Counted from the stretch's first letter, positions 44,210 to 52,210 are shown. The stretch is 64,000 nucleotides of DNA from an uncultured Cellulomonas sp. (GCF_947494015.1 NZ_CANLTL010000001.1:364030-428029); one strand, 5' to 3'. Notes: generated from the sequence alone by a model not told the origin. Program-made: numbers and translations.

Positions 44210-45244
44210 TCACTCGGCCGCGGCGCGCGCGGCGTCGTACAGGGCCTGCTGCGTCTCGTTCGTGATGAACTCCTCCGCCAGCGGCTCCAGCACGGAGCGG
44301 AACGCCTCGGTGTCGACGTCGGTGAAGGTCGCGCCGCCGGCCTCGGCCTGGGCGATGGCGTCCTCGGTGGCGGTCTGCCAGAGGTCGGTGTGCTCCTCGT
44401 GCGCCGCGGTCCACTCGGCGTCGAACGCCTCGCGGTCCTCCGGCGACATGCCCTCGAGGACGTCGGTGTTGATGACGAGGTAGTCCAGGCCCACCAGGTG
44501 GTTGGTGTTGGAGAAGTACGGCGCGACCTCGTAGTGCTTCTGCGTGAAGTACGAGACCTCGTTGTTCTCCGCGGCGTCCACCACGCCGGACTGCAGACCC
44601 GTGTAGAGCTCGCCGAAGGCCATCGGGGTGGCCGACGCGCCCATGGCCTCGGCCATCGCGATGTGCAGGTCGCTCTCCTGGACCCGCAGCTTCTTGCCGG
44701 CGAGGTCCTCCGGCGTCTCGACCGGCGCGTCCGTGGTGTAGACGCTGCGCGTGCCCTGCGTGAAGCCGCCCAGGACGGTGACGTTGTTGCTCTCCTCGAG
44801 CGAGGAGTACAGGTCGCCGACGATCTCCTCGTCGTGGATGACGCGCATCTGGTGCTCGACGGAGTCGAACACCTGCGGCAGGTTGAACACCAGGAAGTCC
44901 TCGTTGAGGTTCTCCAGCTGCGTCCCCGAGACGATGGCCATGTCCACCGTGCCGTCGCTGACGAGCTGCAGGGCCTCCTGCTGGGCTCCCAGGGTCTCGT
45001 TCGGGTAGACGTCGATCGAGTAGCGGCCGTCGGTGGCCTCCTCGAGCCGCTCACCGAAGTTGTCCAGCGCGATGAACGACGGGTGCTCCTCGGTCTGGTT
45101 CAGCGCGAGCCGCAGGGTGGCGCCCTCGCCGGAGGTGGTCGTCCCGCCCGCGTCGGTGTCCGCGTCGCCGCCGCCGCACGCGGAGAGCGTGAGAGCGGTG
45201 ACGCCGACCAGAGCGGTCGCGGCGAGTCGTCGAGTGGTCTTCAT
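44210..45244 (-). CDS. dctP: TRAP transporter substrate-binding lipoprotein
   Basis: 344-residue extracytoplasmic receptor. A signal peptide ends in the lipobox LTLSAC, then an acidic Gly/Thr linker. DctP fold motifs: HPSFIALDNFGERLEEATDG, VYPNETLGAQQEALQLVSDG, the carboxylate-binding Arg in GKKLRVQESDLH, MAFGELYTGLQSGVVDAAEN and the Asn/Glu pair following. An anionic sugar acid such as glucuronate is the probable ligand, given the conserved Arg and the uronate genes around it. ATG 45244. A perfect palindrome 218 bp upstream suggests LacI control. Confidence 0.93.
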   Translation of the reverse strand: MKTTRRLAATALVGVTALTLSACGGGDADTDAGGTTTSGEGATLRLALNQTEEHPSFIALDNFGERLEEATDGRYSIDVYPNETLGAQQEALQLVSDGTVDMAIVSGTQLENLNEDFLVFNLPQVFDSVEHQMRVIHDEEIVGDLYSSLEESNNVTVLGGFTQGTRSVYTTDAPVETPEDLAGKKLRVQESDLHIAMAEAMGASATPMAFGELYTGLQSGVVDAAENNEVSYFTQKHYEVAPYFSNTNHLVGLDYLVINTDVLEGMSPEDREAFDAEWTAAHEEHTDLWQTATEDAIAQAEAGGATFTDVDTEAFRSVLEPLAEEFITNETQQALYDAARAAAE

Positions 45245-45461
45245 CGTGATCTCTCTTCCCGCCCGGACGGGCGTGTTGGCGTGCTGGTGTCTGCCTGGGC
45301 AGGCCGCGGCGGGCGACGCCGCAGGACGTCGTCGTCGTGAGCCCGGGGTTGCTCGAGGGCACCGGTGCCACCCGGCGTGACGCCGGCGGTCGCGGTCCCC
45401 GTCGCTCGCCGTCGAGCGGCTCCGTGGACCGGCGGGCTCATTCAGGCAGTCGGCGCGCGGC

Positions 45462-45481
45462 GATGGCAACCAGTTGCCATC
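45462..45481. promoter_or_regulatory. Operator upstream of dctPQM
   Basis: Exact 9-bp arms GATGGCAAC (45462-45470) and GTTGCCATC (45473-45481) with a 2-nt centre. Another half-site GGTTGCCG follows directly (45482-45489). It lies between the lacI stop and the dctP start in a 288-bp gap that otherwise carries only the dctP promoter region. Confidence 0.7.
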
Positions 45482-45532
45482 GGTTGCCGTGACCTCAGGC
45501 GGCCAGGCGCCCGAGGACCGGCCCGACCCGGG

Positions 45533-46615
45533 TTACGCCGTGCCGGACGGGTCGGTCCGACCCGCGGTGGCGCGCGAGGCCGACACCCAGGCGCTGCTCC
45601 GGCGCACCTTGCGGGTGGTGGACCCGCGCACGACGAGCTGCGCCGGCAGCAGCGCCGGGCGGACCAGGACGGGAGCCCGCGTGGCCATCTGGTCGAGCAG
45701 CGCGCGCACCGCGAAGGAGCCCAGCCGCCGCAGCGGGGCGGCGACCGTCGTCAACGGGGGCGTGCAGAAGTCGGACCCGAAGATGTTGTCGAAGCCGACC
45801 ACGCTGACGTCCTCCGGCAGCCGGGCACCCATGCGGGCCAGGCCGCGCATCATGCCGATCGCCACCAGGTCGTTGTAGGCGATCGCCGCGCTGCTCGGCT
45901 GCTGGCGCAGCTTCTCGGCCGCCGCCAGCCCGCCGGCCAGCGTCGGTGCGAACGGGCCCAGCCGCCGCACCTTGATGTCGAGCTCGAACGCCGCCTCGCG
46001 CATGGAGCGCCACCGCATGCCGTCGACCCAGGACGCCTCCGGTCCGGCGACATAGGTCAGCGTGGTGTGCCCCAGCTCGGCCAGGTGCTCCACGGCGCGG
46101 CGCATCCCGCGCGGGTTGTCGGTGACCACGCTGGGCAGGTCCGTCACGACCCGGTTCAGGACCACGGTCGGTCGTTGCTTCGCCGCGACCCGGATGGCGG
46201 AGTCCGACATGCGCGACGTCGCGAGCACCAGACCCTCGACGAGCGGGAGCGTGCGGTTCAGCGCCTGCCGCTCGGCCTCCACCGACTCCTGGGCGTCCAC
46301 CACGAGCATGGTGTAGCCGCCCTCGCTCGCCGCCTCCTCCGCACCGCGGATGATCTCGAAGAAGAACGGGTTGGTGGCGTCGGCGATGACCAGCGCGAGC
46401 AGGTCCGTCTTGCCGGTCGGCAGCGCCCGCGCCAGCGGGTTGGTGCGGTAGCCGAGCTCCGCGGCGACCGTGCGGATCCGCTCGGCCGTCTCGGCATTGA
46501 CCCGGCCCGGACGGGAGAACGCCCTCGAGACGGTCGACGGCGCCACCCCGCACGCGAGTGCGACGTCGTAGATGGTCGGCTGCGTCCGTGCCTGCCTGGC
46601 CGGCTTCTCCTCCAT
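45533..46615 (-). CDS. LacI-family regulator of the uronate/gluconate genes
   Basis: 360-residue repressor. The HTH is TIYDVALACGVAPSTVSRAF (residues about 14-33) followed by the hinge NAETAERIRTVAAELGYRTN; the sensor domain runs to VSVVGFDNIFGSDFCTPPLT. It lies between dctP and gnd and is flanked on both sides by palindromes of the GGCAAyCGrTTGCC type, as expected for autoregulation and control of neighbours. ATG 46615 is chosen over upstream codons because family proteins begin shortly before the HTH. The inducer is likely a uronate, mannonate or gluconate (inference). Confidence 0.93.
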   Translation of the reverse strand: MEEKPARQARTQPTIYDVALACGVAPSTVSRAFSRPGRVNAETAERIRTVAAELGYRTNPLARALPTGKTDLLALVIADATNPFFFEIIRGAEEAASEGGYTMLVVDAQESVEAERQALNRTLPLVEGLVLATSRMSDSAIRVAAKQRPTVVLNRVVTDLPSVVTDNPRGMRRAVEHLAELGHTTLTYVAGPEASWVDGMRWRSMREAAFELDIKVRRLGPFAPTLAGGLAAAEKLRQQPSSAAIAYNDLVAIGMMRGLARMGARLPEDVSVVGFDNIFGSDFCTPPLTTVAAPLRRLGSFAVRALLDQMATRAPVLVRPALLPAQLVVRGSTTRKVRRSSAWVSASRATAGRTDPSGTA

Positions 46616-46642
46616 CCCCGGCACGGTAGGCGCCCCCGCGCT

Positions 46643-46666
46643 CGGGCGGCAATCGGTTGCTGCCCG
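46643..46666. promoter_or_regulatory. Operator 1 between lacI and gnd
   Basis: A 24-bp CG-centred palindrome with 20 of 24 positions symmetric. The core is GGCAATCGGTTGCT (46648-46661), flanked by CGGGC and GCCCG. It lies 28 bp upstream of the lacI start and suits autoregulation. Confidence 0.7.
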
Positions 46667-46694
46667 CGCCGCGCTCGGTTGGGCGGCAACTCGT

Positions 46695-46708
46695 GGCAAC
46701 CGTTTGCC
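46695..46708. promoter_or_regulatory. Operator 2 between lacI and gnd
   Basis: GGCAACCGTTTGCC, CG-centred, with symmetric outer GGCAA/TTGCC. It lies 47 bp from operator 1 centre to centre and 129 bp upstream of gnd. An extra half-site GGCAAC is at 46685-46690. Confidence 0.65.
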
Positions 46709-46836
46709 GGACGGCGGGGGCGCGCGCTGCACTGGCACCGGCCCGCCGTCGCGCCCAGGCCCGTACGCCCCGGACCCGCCCGCACCGCCGGCCCGACCGC
46801 CACCTGCTCCGCACCGCCTGCCCGAAGGACGACACG

Positions 46837-48324
46837 ATGACCAGTGCCCACTCCCGGACCGCTGCCCCCTCCGCGGTCACCGGTGACCGCGCAGCTGCGC
46901 AGATCGGTGTGACCGGCCTGGCCGTGATGGGCCGGAACCTGGCTCGCAACTTCGCCCGGCACGGGTACACGGTGGCGGTGCACAACCGGTCGTACGCCAA
47001 GACGCGGTCGCTGGTGGCCGATCACGGGGATGAGGGCACGTTCGTGGCGTCGGAGTCGATGGCGGACTTCGTGGCGTCGTTGGAGCGGCCGCGCAAGGTC
47101 GTGATCATGGTCAAGGCCGGTGGGCCCACGGACGCGGTGATCGCCGAGCTGGTGCCGCTGCTGGAGGAGGGCGACATCGTCATCGATGCCGGCAACGCCC
47201 ACTTCCCGGACACGATCCGCCGTGAGCGGGAGCTGGCGGCTCACGGCCTGCACTTCGTGGGGTCCGGGGTGTCGGGCGGTGAGGAGGGGGCGCTGAACGG
47301 GCCGTCGATCATGCCCGGCGGGTCGCGGGAGTCCTACACGGTGCTCGGGCCGATCCTGGAGGACATCTCGGCGAAGGTCGACGGGACCCCGTGCTGCACG
47401 TACATCGGTCCGGACGGTGCCGGGCACTTCGTGAAGATGGTGCACAACGGCATCGAGTACGCCGACATGCAGCTGATCGCCGAGGCGTACGACCTGCTCA
47501 AGCAGGGGCTGGGGGCGTCGGCTGCCGAGATCGGGCAGATCTTCGCGGACTGGAACACCGGGGACCTGGAGTCGTTCCTGATCGAGATCACCGCCGAGGT
47601 GCTGGCGCACGTGGACGCCGACACCGGGCGGGCGTTCGTCGACGTCGTCGCCGACCGCGCCGAGCAGAAGGGCACCGGGCGGTGGACGGTGCAGAACGCC
47701 CTGGACCTGGGGGTGCCGATCACCGGCATCGCCGAGGCCACGTTCGCCCGGGCCCTGTCCGGGTCGACCCCGCAGCGGTCCGCCGCGGTGGGGGTGCTGC
47801 CGGCGCACACCTCGACCTGGGACGTCACCGACCGGGACGCGTTCATCGAGGACGTGCGCCTGGCGCTGTACGCCTCGAAGGTCGTGGCGTACTCCCAGGG
47901 GTTCGACCAGATCGCGGCCGCGTCGGCGGAGTTCGGGTGGGACATCGACCGCGGGGCGATGGCGCGGATCTGGCGCGGGGGCTGCATCATCCGGGCCCGG
48001 TTCCTCAACCGGATCACCGAGGCCTACGAGCGCACCCCCGACCTGCCGCTGCTGCTGGCCGACGAGTACTTCACCGGCGCGGTCGGCAACGGCGTCGCGG
48101 CCTGGCGGCGCATCGTGGCCTCCGCCGCGCAGAACGGGGTGCCGGTGCCGGCGTTCTCCTCCTCGCTGGCCTACTACGACGGGGTCCGCGCCGAGCGGCT
48201 GCCCGCCAACCTCATCCAGGCCCAGCGCGACTTCTTCGGCGCCCACACCTACGCCCGCACCGACCGCCCCGGCACCTTCCACACCGAGTGGACGCTCGAC
48301 CGCACCGAGACGTCGGAGCGGTGA
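46837..48324 (+). CDS. gnd: 6-phosphogluconate dehydrogenase, decarboxylating
   Basis: 495-residue enzyme turning 6-phosphogluconate into ribulose 5-phosphate and CO2 with NAD(P)+. An N-terminal tail of about 20 residues precedes the Rossmann motif VTGLAVMGRNLARNFARHGY. DAGNAHFPDT, the substrate-binding FVGSGVSGGEEGALNGPSIM and the catalytic Lys200 in GHFVKMVHNGIEYADMQ are intact, as is the C-terminal QAQRDFFGAHTY. ATG 46837 has GAAGGA upstream. It heads an operon with larE and larB (stop to larE ATG: 2 nt), directly linking gluconate metabolism with nickel-pincer cofactor synthesis. Confidence 0.95.
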   Translation: MTSAHSRTAAPSAVTGDRAAAQIGVTGLAVMGRNLARNFARHGYTVAVHNRSYAKTRSLVADHGDEGTFVASESMADFVASLERPRKVVIMVKAGGPTDAVIAELVPLLEEGDIVIDAGNAHFPDTIRRERELAAHGLHFVGSGVSGGEEGALNGPSIMPGGSRESYTVLGPILEDISAKVDGTPCCTYIGPDGAGHFVKMVHNGIEYADMQLIAEAYDLLKQGLGASAAEIGQIFADWNTGDLESFLIEITAEVLAHVDADTGRAFVDVVADRAEQKGTGRWTVQNALDLGVPITGIAEATFARALSGSTPQRSAAVGVLPAHTSTWDVTDRDAFIEDVRLALYASKVVAYSQGFDQIAAASAEFGWDIDRGAMARIWRGGCIIRARFLNRITEAYERTPDLPLLLADEYFTGAVGNGVAAWRRIVASAAQNGVPVPAFSSSLAYYDGVRAERLPANLIQAQRDFFGAHTYARTDRPGTFHTEWTLDRTETSER

Positions 48325-48326
48325 GC

Positions 48327-49190
48327 ATGGAGCTGGGCCAGGCCGTGCCCGTGGACCCGCAGGACGTCGCCGCGGTCGACGCCGTCCTGGTGGCGCTTCG
48401 CGCCGCGGTCGGTCCCGGTCGGCTCGGGGTGGCGTTCTCCGGTGGGGTGGACTCCTCGGTGCTGCTCGCCCTCGCGGTGCGCGCGCTGGGACCCACGGGG
48501 GTGGTCGCCGTCCTCGGGGTGTCCCCGAGCCTCGCGCAGGAGGAGCGGGTCGCCGCCCACGAGGTGGCGCGCGCCGTCGGTGCGCCGGTGGTGGAGGTGC
48601 GAACGGCCGAGGGCGACAACCCGGACTACCGCCGCAACGGGCCCGACCGCTGCTACTTCTGCAAGGACGAGCTCTTCGCGACGATCGACCGCGAGCTGGC
48701 GACCGCGCACGGCCTGTCGGTCGTCGCGTACGGGGAGAACGCCGACGACACCCGGCGTCCGGACCGGCCCGGCGCGCGCGCCGCGACCGAGCACGCGGTC
48801 CTGCGACCGCTCGCCGACGCCGGGATGGACAAGGCGGCCGTGCGCCGCGTCGCCCGACGGCTCGGGCTGCCGTCGGCCGACAAGCCCGCCGCACCCTGCC
48901 TCGCCTCCCGCATCCCGCACCAGCAGGAGGTGACCCCGCAGAAGCTCGCGCAGGTGGAGGCCGCCGAGGCCGAGCTGCGCCGACTGGGCCTGGGCGACCT
49001 GCGGGTGCGCCACCACGGCGACGTCGCCCGACTGGAGCTGCCCCTGGAGCAGATCACCGCCATCGTCGCCGAGCCACTGCGAGGCGAGGTGCTGCGATCG
49101 GTCCGTTCGGCGGGGTTCCAGTTCGTGGCGCTCGACCTGGCCGGCATCCAGTCCGGTGCCTTCACCCTGCCGCTGGTGACCCGTGGCTGA
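48327..49190 (+). CDS. larE: LarE, ATP-dependent sulfur transferase of nickel-pincer cofactor synthesis
   Basis: 287-residue PP-loop enzyme that adenylates the pyridinium dicarboxylate nucleotide and inserts sulfur to form the thiocarboxylates that bind nickel. The PP-loop is FSGGVDSS (residues 37-44). Cys191 in PAAPCLASRIPH corresponds to the sacrificial Cys176 of L. plantarum LarE. Cys109 and Cys112 (RCYFCKDELF) add a CxxC, so three Cys are available. ATG 48327 has GGAG 9 nt upstream; a GTG at 48321 overlapping the gnd stop is the alternative. It overlaps larB by 8 nt. Clear family match. Confidence 0.93.
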   Translation: MELGQAVPVDPQDVAAVDAVLVALRAAVGPGRLGVAFSGGVDSSVLLALAVRALGPTGVVAVLGVSPSLAQEERVAAHEVARAVGAPVVEVRTAEGDNPDYRRNGPDRCYFCKDELFATIDRELATAHGLSVVAYGENADDTRRPDRPGARAATEHAVLRPLADAGMDKAAVRRVARRLGLPSADKPAAPCLASRIPHQQEVTPQKLAQVEAAEAELRRLGLGDLRVRHHGDVARLELPLEQITAIVAEPLRGEVLRSVRSAGFQFVALDLAGIQSGAFTLPLVTRG

Positions 49191-49896
49191 TCGCTGGACA
49201 CCCGCCGAGCCGCTGGCCCGCTACGCCACGCTCGACCACGACCGGGCGGGCCGCCGTGGCTACCCCGAGGCCGTCCTGTGCGAGAGCAAGACGGTCGACC
49301 AGCTCACCGGCATCGCCCGCGAGATCCGCCGGCGCCAGGCACGGACCCTGTTCACCCGGGTCCGGCCGGAGCAGGCCGAGGCGCTGCTCACCGAGCTGCC
49401 CGGTGCCGCGCACCACACCGCCGCCCGGATCGTGGCCTGGCCCGGGCAGCCACCGGCCGGCGCCGGCGGGCTCGTCGTCGTGGTGGCGGCCGGGACCTCG
49501 GACCTGCCGGTGGCCCACGAGGTGGCGGTGACCGCCGAGCACCTGGGTCGCCGCTGCCGCACCGTGGTCGACGTCGGCGTGGCCGGCCTGCACCGGGTGC
49601 TCGCGCACCTCGACCTGCTGCGTTCGGCGCGCGCGGTCGTCGTGGTCGCCGGCATGGACGGTGCGCTGCCCGGTGTCGTGGCCGGACTGGTCAGCGCTCC
49701 GGTCATCGCCGTGCCGACCTCCGTCGGCTACGGCGCCTCCTTCGGCGGCATCGCCGCGCTGCTCACCATGCTCAACGCGTGCGCACCCGGCGTCGCGGTC
49801 GTGAACATCGACAACGGGTACGGGGCCGGCCACCTCGCAGCCCAGGTCAGCGCGCCCGTCGATCCGTCCCGCGAGGGGACTACCGAGCCGGCTTGA
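49183..49896 (+). CDS. larB: LarB, pyridinium-3,5-biscarboxylate mononucleotide synthase
   Basis: 237-residue PurE-like carboxylase/hydrolase that acts first in nickel-pincer cofactor synthesis, on nicotinic acid adenine dinucleotide. Family motifs: RRGYPEAVLCESKTVDQLTG, VVVAAGTSDLPVAHEVA, VDVGVAGLHRVLAHLDLL, VVVVAGMDGALPGVVAGLV, PTSVGYGASFGGIAALLTML and NIDNGYGAG. GTG 49183 overlaps the larE stop by 8 nt. LarC, the nickel-insertion enzyme, is not in the window. The 3' end overlaps the convergent DUF3140 gene by 17 bp. Confidence 0.93.
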   Translation: MADRWTPAEPLARYATLDHDRAGRRGYPEAVLCESKTVDQLTGIAREIRRRQARTLFTRVRPEQAEALLTELPGAAHHTAARIVAWPGQPPAGAGGLVVVVAAGTSDLPVAHEVAVTAEHLGRRCRTVVDVGVAGLHRVLAHLDLLRSARAVVVVAGMDGALPGVVAGLVSAPVIAVPTSVGYGASFGGIAALLTMLNACAPGVAVVNIDNGYGAGHLAAQVSAPVDPSREGTTEPA

Positions 49897-50218
49897 GCGG
49901 GTCGTGCCCGATGGACATCAGCCGGTGACGCCACTGCGTGTCGCCGGCGACGGGCTCGCGGTCCTCGCCCCGGGCGGCGTCGACCTCGTCCACCACGGAC
50001 TGCATGACGGCGACGTCGTCGTCGGTGAGGTCGGTGCGCCGCTTGCCCAGCACGTCCAGCACGGCGCGAGACCGCTCGCTGCCGGCCTGGTCGGGCAGGG
50101 CGTCGGTGCGCTCGCCCGAGTCGGCGGTCGCGAGCCACTCGCGCAGCTCGCGCGAGGTCATGTTCACCGCGGTGTGGAACCCGTCCCACAGCGCGTCGTC
50201 GATCGGTGTCGCAGCCAT
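49880..50218 (-). CDS. DUF3140 family protein
   Basis: 112-residue soluble protein with the family pattern DALWDGFHTAVNMTSRELRE near the start, LATADSGERT, and VLDVLGKRRTDLTDDDVAVM, ending in TQWRHRLMSIGHDPLK. DUF3140 is a small actinobacterial family of unknown function, sometimes described as DNA-binding. ATG 50218 has AGGAGG 7 nt upstream, which decides the start; the longer open frame upstream is not family-like. Convergent and overlapping with larB by 17 bp. Confidence 0.82.
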   Translation of the reverse strand: MAATPIDDALWDGFHTAVNMTSRELREWLATADSGERTDALPDQAGSERSRAVLDVLGKRRTDLTDDDVAVMQSVVDEVDAARGEDREPVAGDTQWRHRLMSIGHDPLKPAR

Positions 50219-50397
50219 CGGTGCCTCCTGACGATCGTGAGGTCGGTCCCCAGCAGCCTCACCCGACCGGGGACCGGCGGCAACCCGGGCTCGACCGGCC
50301 CGCGCCCTGGCACCCGGGGGAACCGTGTCCCGGTGGTTCAGCGACGGCCGCACGCGGCCGATCAGGTCGAGGACCACACGCGTGAGGCGGGACGACC

Positions 50398-51300
50398 ATG
50401 GACGAGCAGGGAGCGCGCGGAGCACGGCTCCGCGGCGATCGTGCACACCTGGACCTCGTGCGGGCGTCGTTCGACGCGACGACGGCGTACGTGCTCGTGG
50501 TCGACGCCGCCGGCATCCCGGTGCTGGCCAACCCCGCGCTGATCGGTGCGACCGGCTGGACGGTGGACGAGCTCACCGCGCGGCCGTTCTGGGAGACGCT
50601 GGTCGCACCCGAGGACGTCGCCGGCGCCCAGGACCACGTGCACCGGGCGATCACCCTCGGGGAGGTGCACCCGCAGGAGGGCGACTGGCTCGGACGGGAC
50701 GGGCGCCGGCGCCGCGTCTGGTCGCACAACAGCGTCGTGCGCGACGCCGACGGCGCGCCGTGGGCGGTGGTGACCGTCGGGGTCGACGTCACCGACCAGC
50801 GCCGCTCCGAGGCGGACCTGCGCCGGCGTGCGGACACCGACCCGCTGACCGGTCTGGGCAACCGCGGCGCGTTCTTCGAGCGCCTCGGGTCGGTGCTGGC
50901 CGACCCGGTGGCCGGCGGGTCCGGTGTGCTGTTCGCCGATCTCGACGGATTCAAGGCGGCCAACGACCGGCACGGCCACCACGTGGGCGACCAGGTGCTG
51001 GTGGAGGTCGCCGCCCGGTTGCGCCGGACCACCGGCGCCGACGACGTCGTCGCGCGCCTGGGTGGTGACGAGTTCGTCGTGCTGCGTCCCGGTGGCGTGG
51101 GGCTCGAGCGGCTCGCCGAGCTCGTGCGGCTCGAGCTGGCGATCCCGGTGGAGACCTCGTGCGGGCCGGTCGCGATCGGCGTCAGCGTCGGGATCGCCCG
51201 GGGCGCGGCGCGGTCCGACCCGGACGCGCTCGTGCGTGCCGCCGACCACCACATGTACCGGGGCAAGCTCGCACGCCGCAGGGCGGGCGTCCCCGCCTGA
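50398..51300 (+). CDS. PAS-GGDEF diguanylate cyclase
   Basis: 300-residue protein predicted to make cyclic di-GMP. A PAS domain (about residues 20-135; AYVLVVDAAGIPVLANPALI, VVTVGVDVTDQRRSEADL) is joined by a short helix to a GGDEF domain (DPLTGLGNRGAFFERL, DLDGFKAANDRHGHHVGD, intact active site ARLGGDEFVVL). The inhibitory I-site RxxD is not conserved: the aligned position reads GADD, so product feedback is probably absent. No membrane segment. ATG 50398; divergent from DUF3140. The PAS ligand is unknown. Confidence 0.92.
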   Translation: MDEQGARGARLRGDRAHLDLVRASFDATTAYVLVVDAAGIPVLANPALIGATGWTVDELTARPFWETLVAPEDVAGAQDHVHRAITLGEVHPQEGDWLGRDGRRRRVWSHNSVVRDADGAPWAVVTVGVDVTDQRRSEADLRRRADTDPLTGLGNRGAFFERLGSVLADPVAGGSGVLFADLDGFKAANDRHGHHVGDQVLVEVAARLRRTTGADDVVARLGGDEFVVLRPGGVGLERLAELVRLELAIPVETSCGPVAIGVSVGIARGAARSDPDALVRAADHHMYRGKLARRRAGVPA

Positions 51301-51652
51301 GCGACCGGCCGGCGGCCGGCGGTCGGGGCACGCGGGCCGGCCGTCGCGCGGGGCAGCCGTCGTCGGCCAGCACCGGCTGCGCCCGCGCCCCACGGGTGCC
51401 CTCGGGCGCTCGGTGCAGCTCGTCGGCGTCGGTGCGCGCGCCGGTGGGGCACCCTGCGTGTAGCCGTCCGGGTGGCCAGGCACAAGGTTCGCGGCGACCG
51501 AACTGCGCCGCCCACACCGTGCACAGGTCTGTCCACATGCTGTGCACACCTTTCCCCACCCGGTGCACAGCGCTGTGGACGGAATGTGTGCACGGTGCGG
51601 CGGCCGTTGTCTCGCACCTCGACCCCGGGCCGGCCGGCACGGGTCCGGGACC
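51301..51652. other. 352-bp gap with a symmetric cluster of GTGCACA and DnaA-box-like motifs
   Basis: GTGCACA occurs at 51519-51525, 51542-51548 and 51563-51569, with the reverse TGTGCAC at 51587-51593. Two near matches to the actinobacterial DnaA box TTGTCCACA lie among them: CTGTCCACA (51529-51537) and, on the other strand, CCGTCCACA (51574-51582). The block 51515-51595 is less GC-rich than its surroundings. The rest of the gap shows no gene. Confidence 0.55.
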
Positions 51653-52204
51653 TCACGCCCCCACGTCGTGGGTGTGGTGGACGACGTCGTGCAGGTAGTA
51701 CTGCACGAGCGTCCGCACCGTGAACCTGGAGCCGTTGGAGCGGCGCGCCGGCCGGTCGAGCGCGTCGTCCGGCACGGCCTCGACCTGGTCGGCGAACGCG
51801 GCGGCCGCCGTGGCCAGCTCGTCGGCGACCACCGCCGGGTGCTGCTCGGCGTAGCGGTCCTGCACCGCGGTCGCGTCCTGGTCCCAGTTGGCGAACACCG
51901 GGTCGTCGTGCTCGAGCACCAGGCGCAGACGGTCGGCGAACAGCCGGTGCACGTCACGCACGTGCGCGGCGTACTCCAGGGCCGACCACACGCCGGGGGC
52001 CGGCCGGGTCCGGGCGTCCGGACGGGCGAGCGCGGCGCGCCACCGCGGGGTGAGCTCGCGCACGCGGGCGGGCACGTCGGCCGGGGCGACGTCAGCGGCG
52101 ACGAACCCGCACTCGGGGCACGCGCGCTCGAGCACCCAGGTCCAGTCCTTGGTGTCGGGCTCGACGTCGGGTCGGGCGGCGGCGGGGCGGGCGTCGTCGG
52201 TCAT
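51653..52204 (-). CDS. DinB-like four-helix metalloprotein
   Basis: 183-residue protein of the DinB/mycothiol-dependent maleylpyruvate isomerase-like superfamily. Metal ligands are expected from VWSALEYAAHVRDVHRLF (His) and the C-terminal LVQYYLHDVVHHTHDVG (two His). An N-terminal segment with CPECGF is also present. The family includes thiol-dependent transferases, often using mycothiol or bacillithiol. ATG 52204 has no Shine-Dalgarno but a TANNNT box lies 6 nt before it, so the mRNA is probably leaderless. Divergent from a TetR gene 60 bp away, which may regulate it. Confidence 0.85.
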   Translation of the reverse strand: MTDDARPAAARPDVEPDTKDWTWVLERACPECGFVAADVAPADVPARVRELTPRWRAALARPDARTRPAPGVWSALEYAAHVRDVHRLFADRLRLVLEHDDPVFANWDQDATAVQDRYAEQHPAVVADELATAAAAFADQVEAVPDDALDRPARRSNGSRFTVRTLVQYYLHDVVHHTHDVGA

Positions 52205-52210
52205 GGCGGC

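Noticed and set aside
51515..51595. Chromosomal replication origin
   Set aside because: No dnaA, dnaN or gyrase genes nearby and only two imperfect DnaA boxes.
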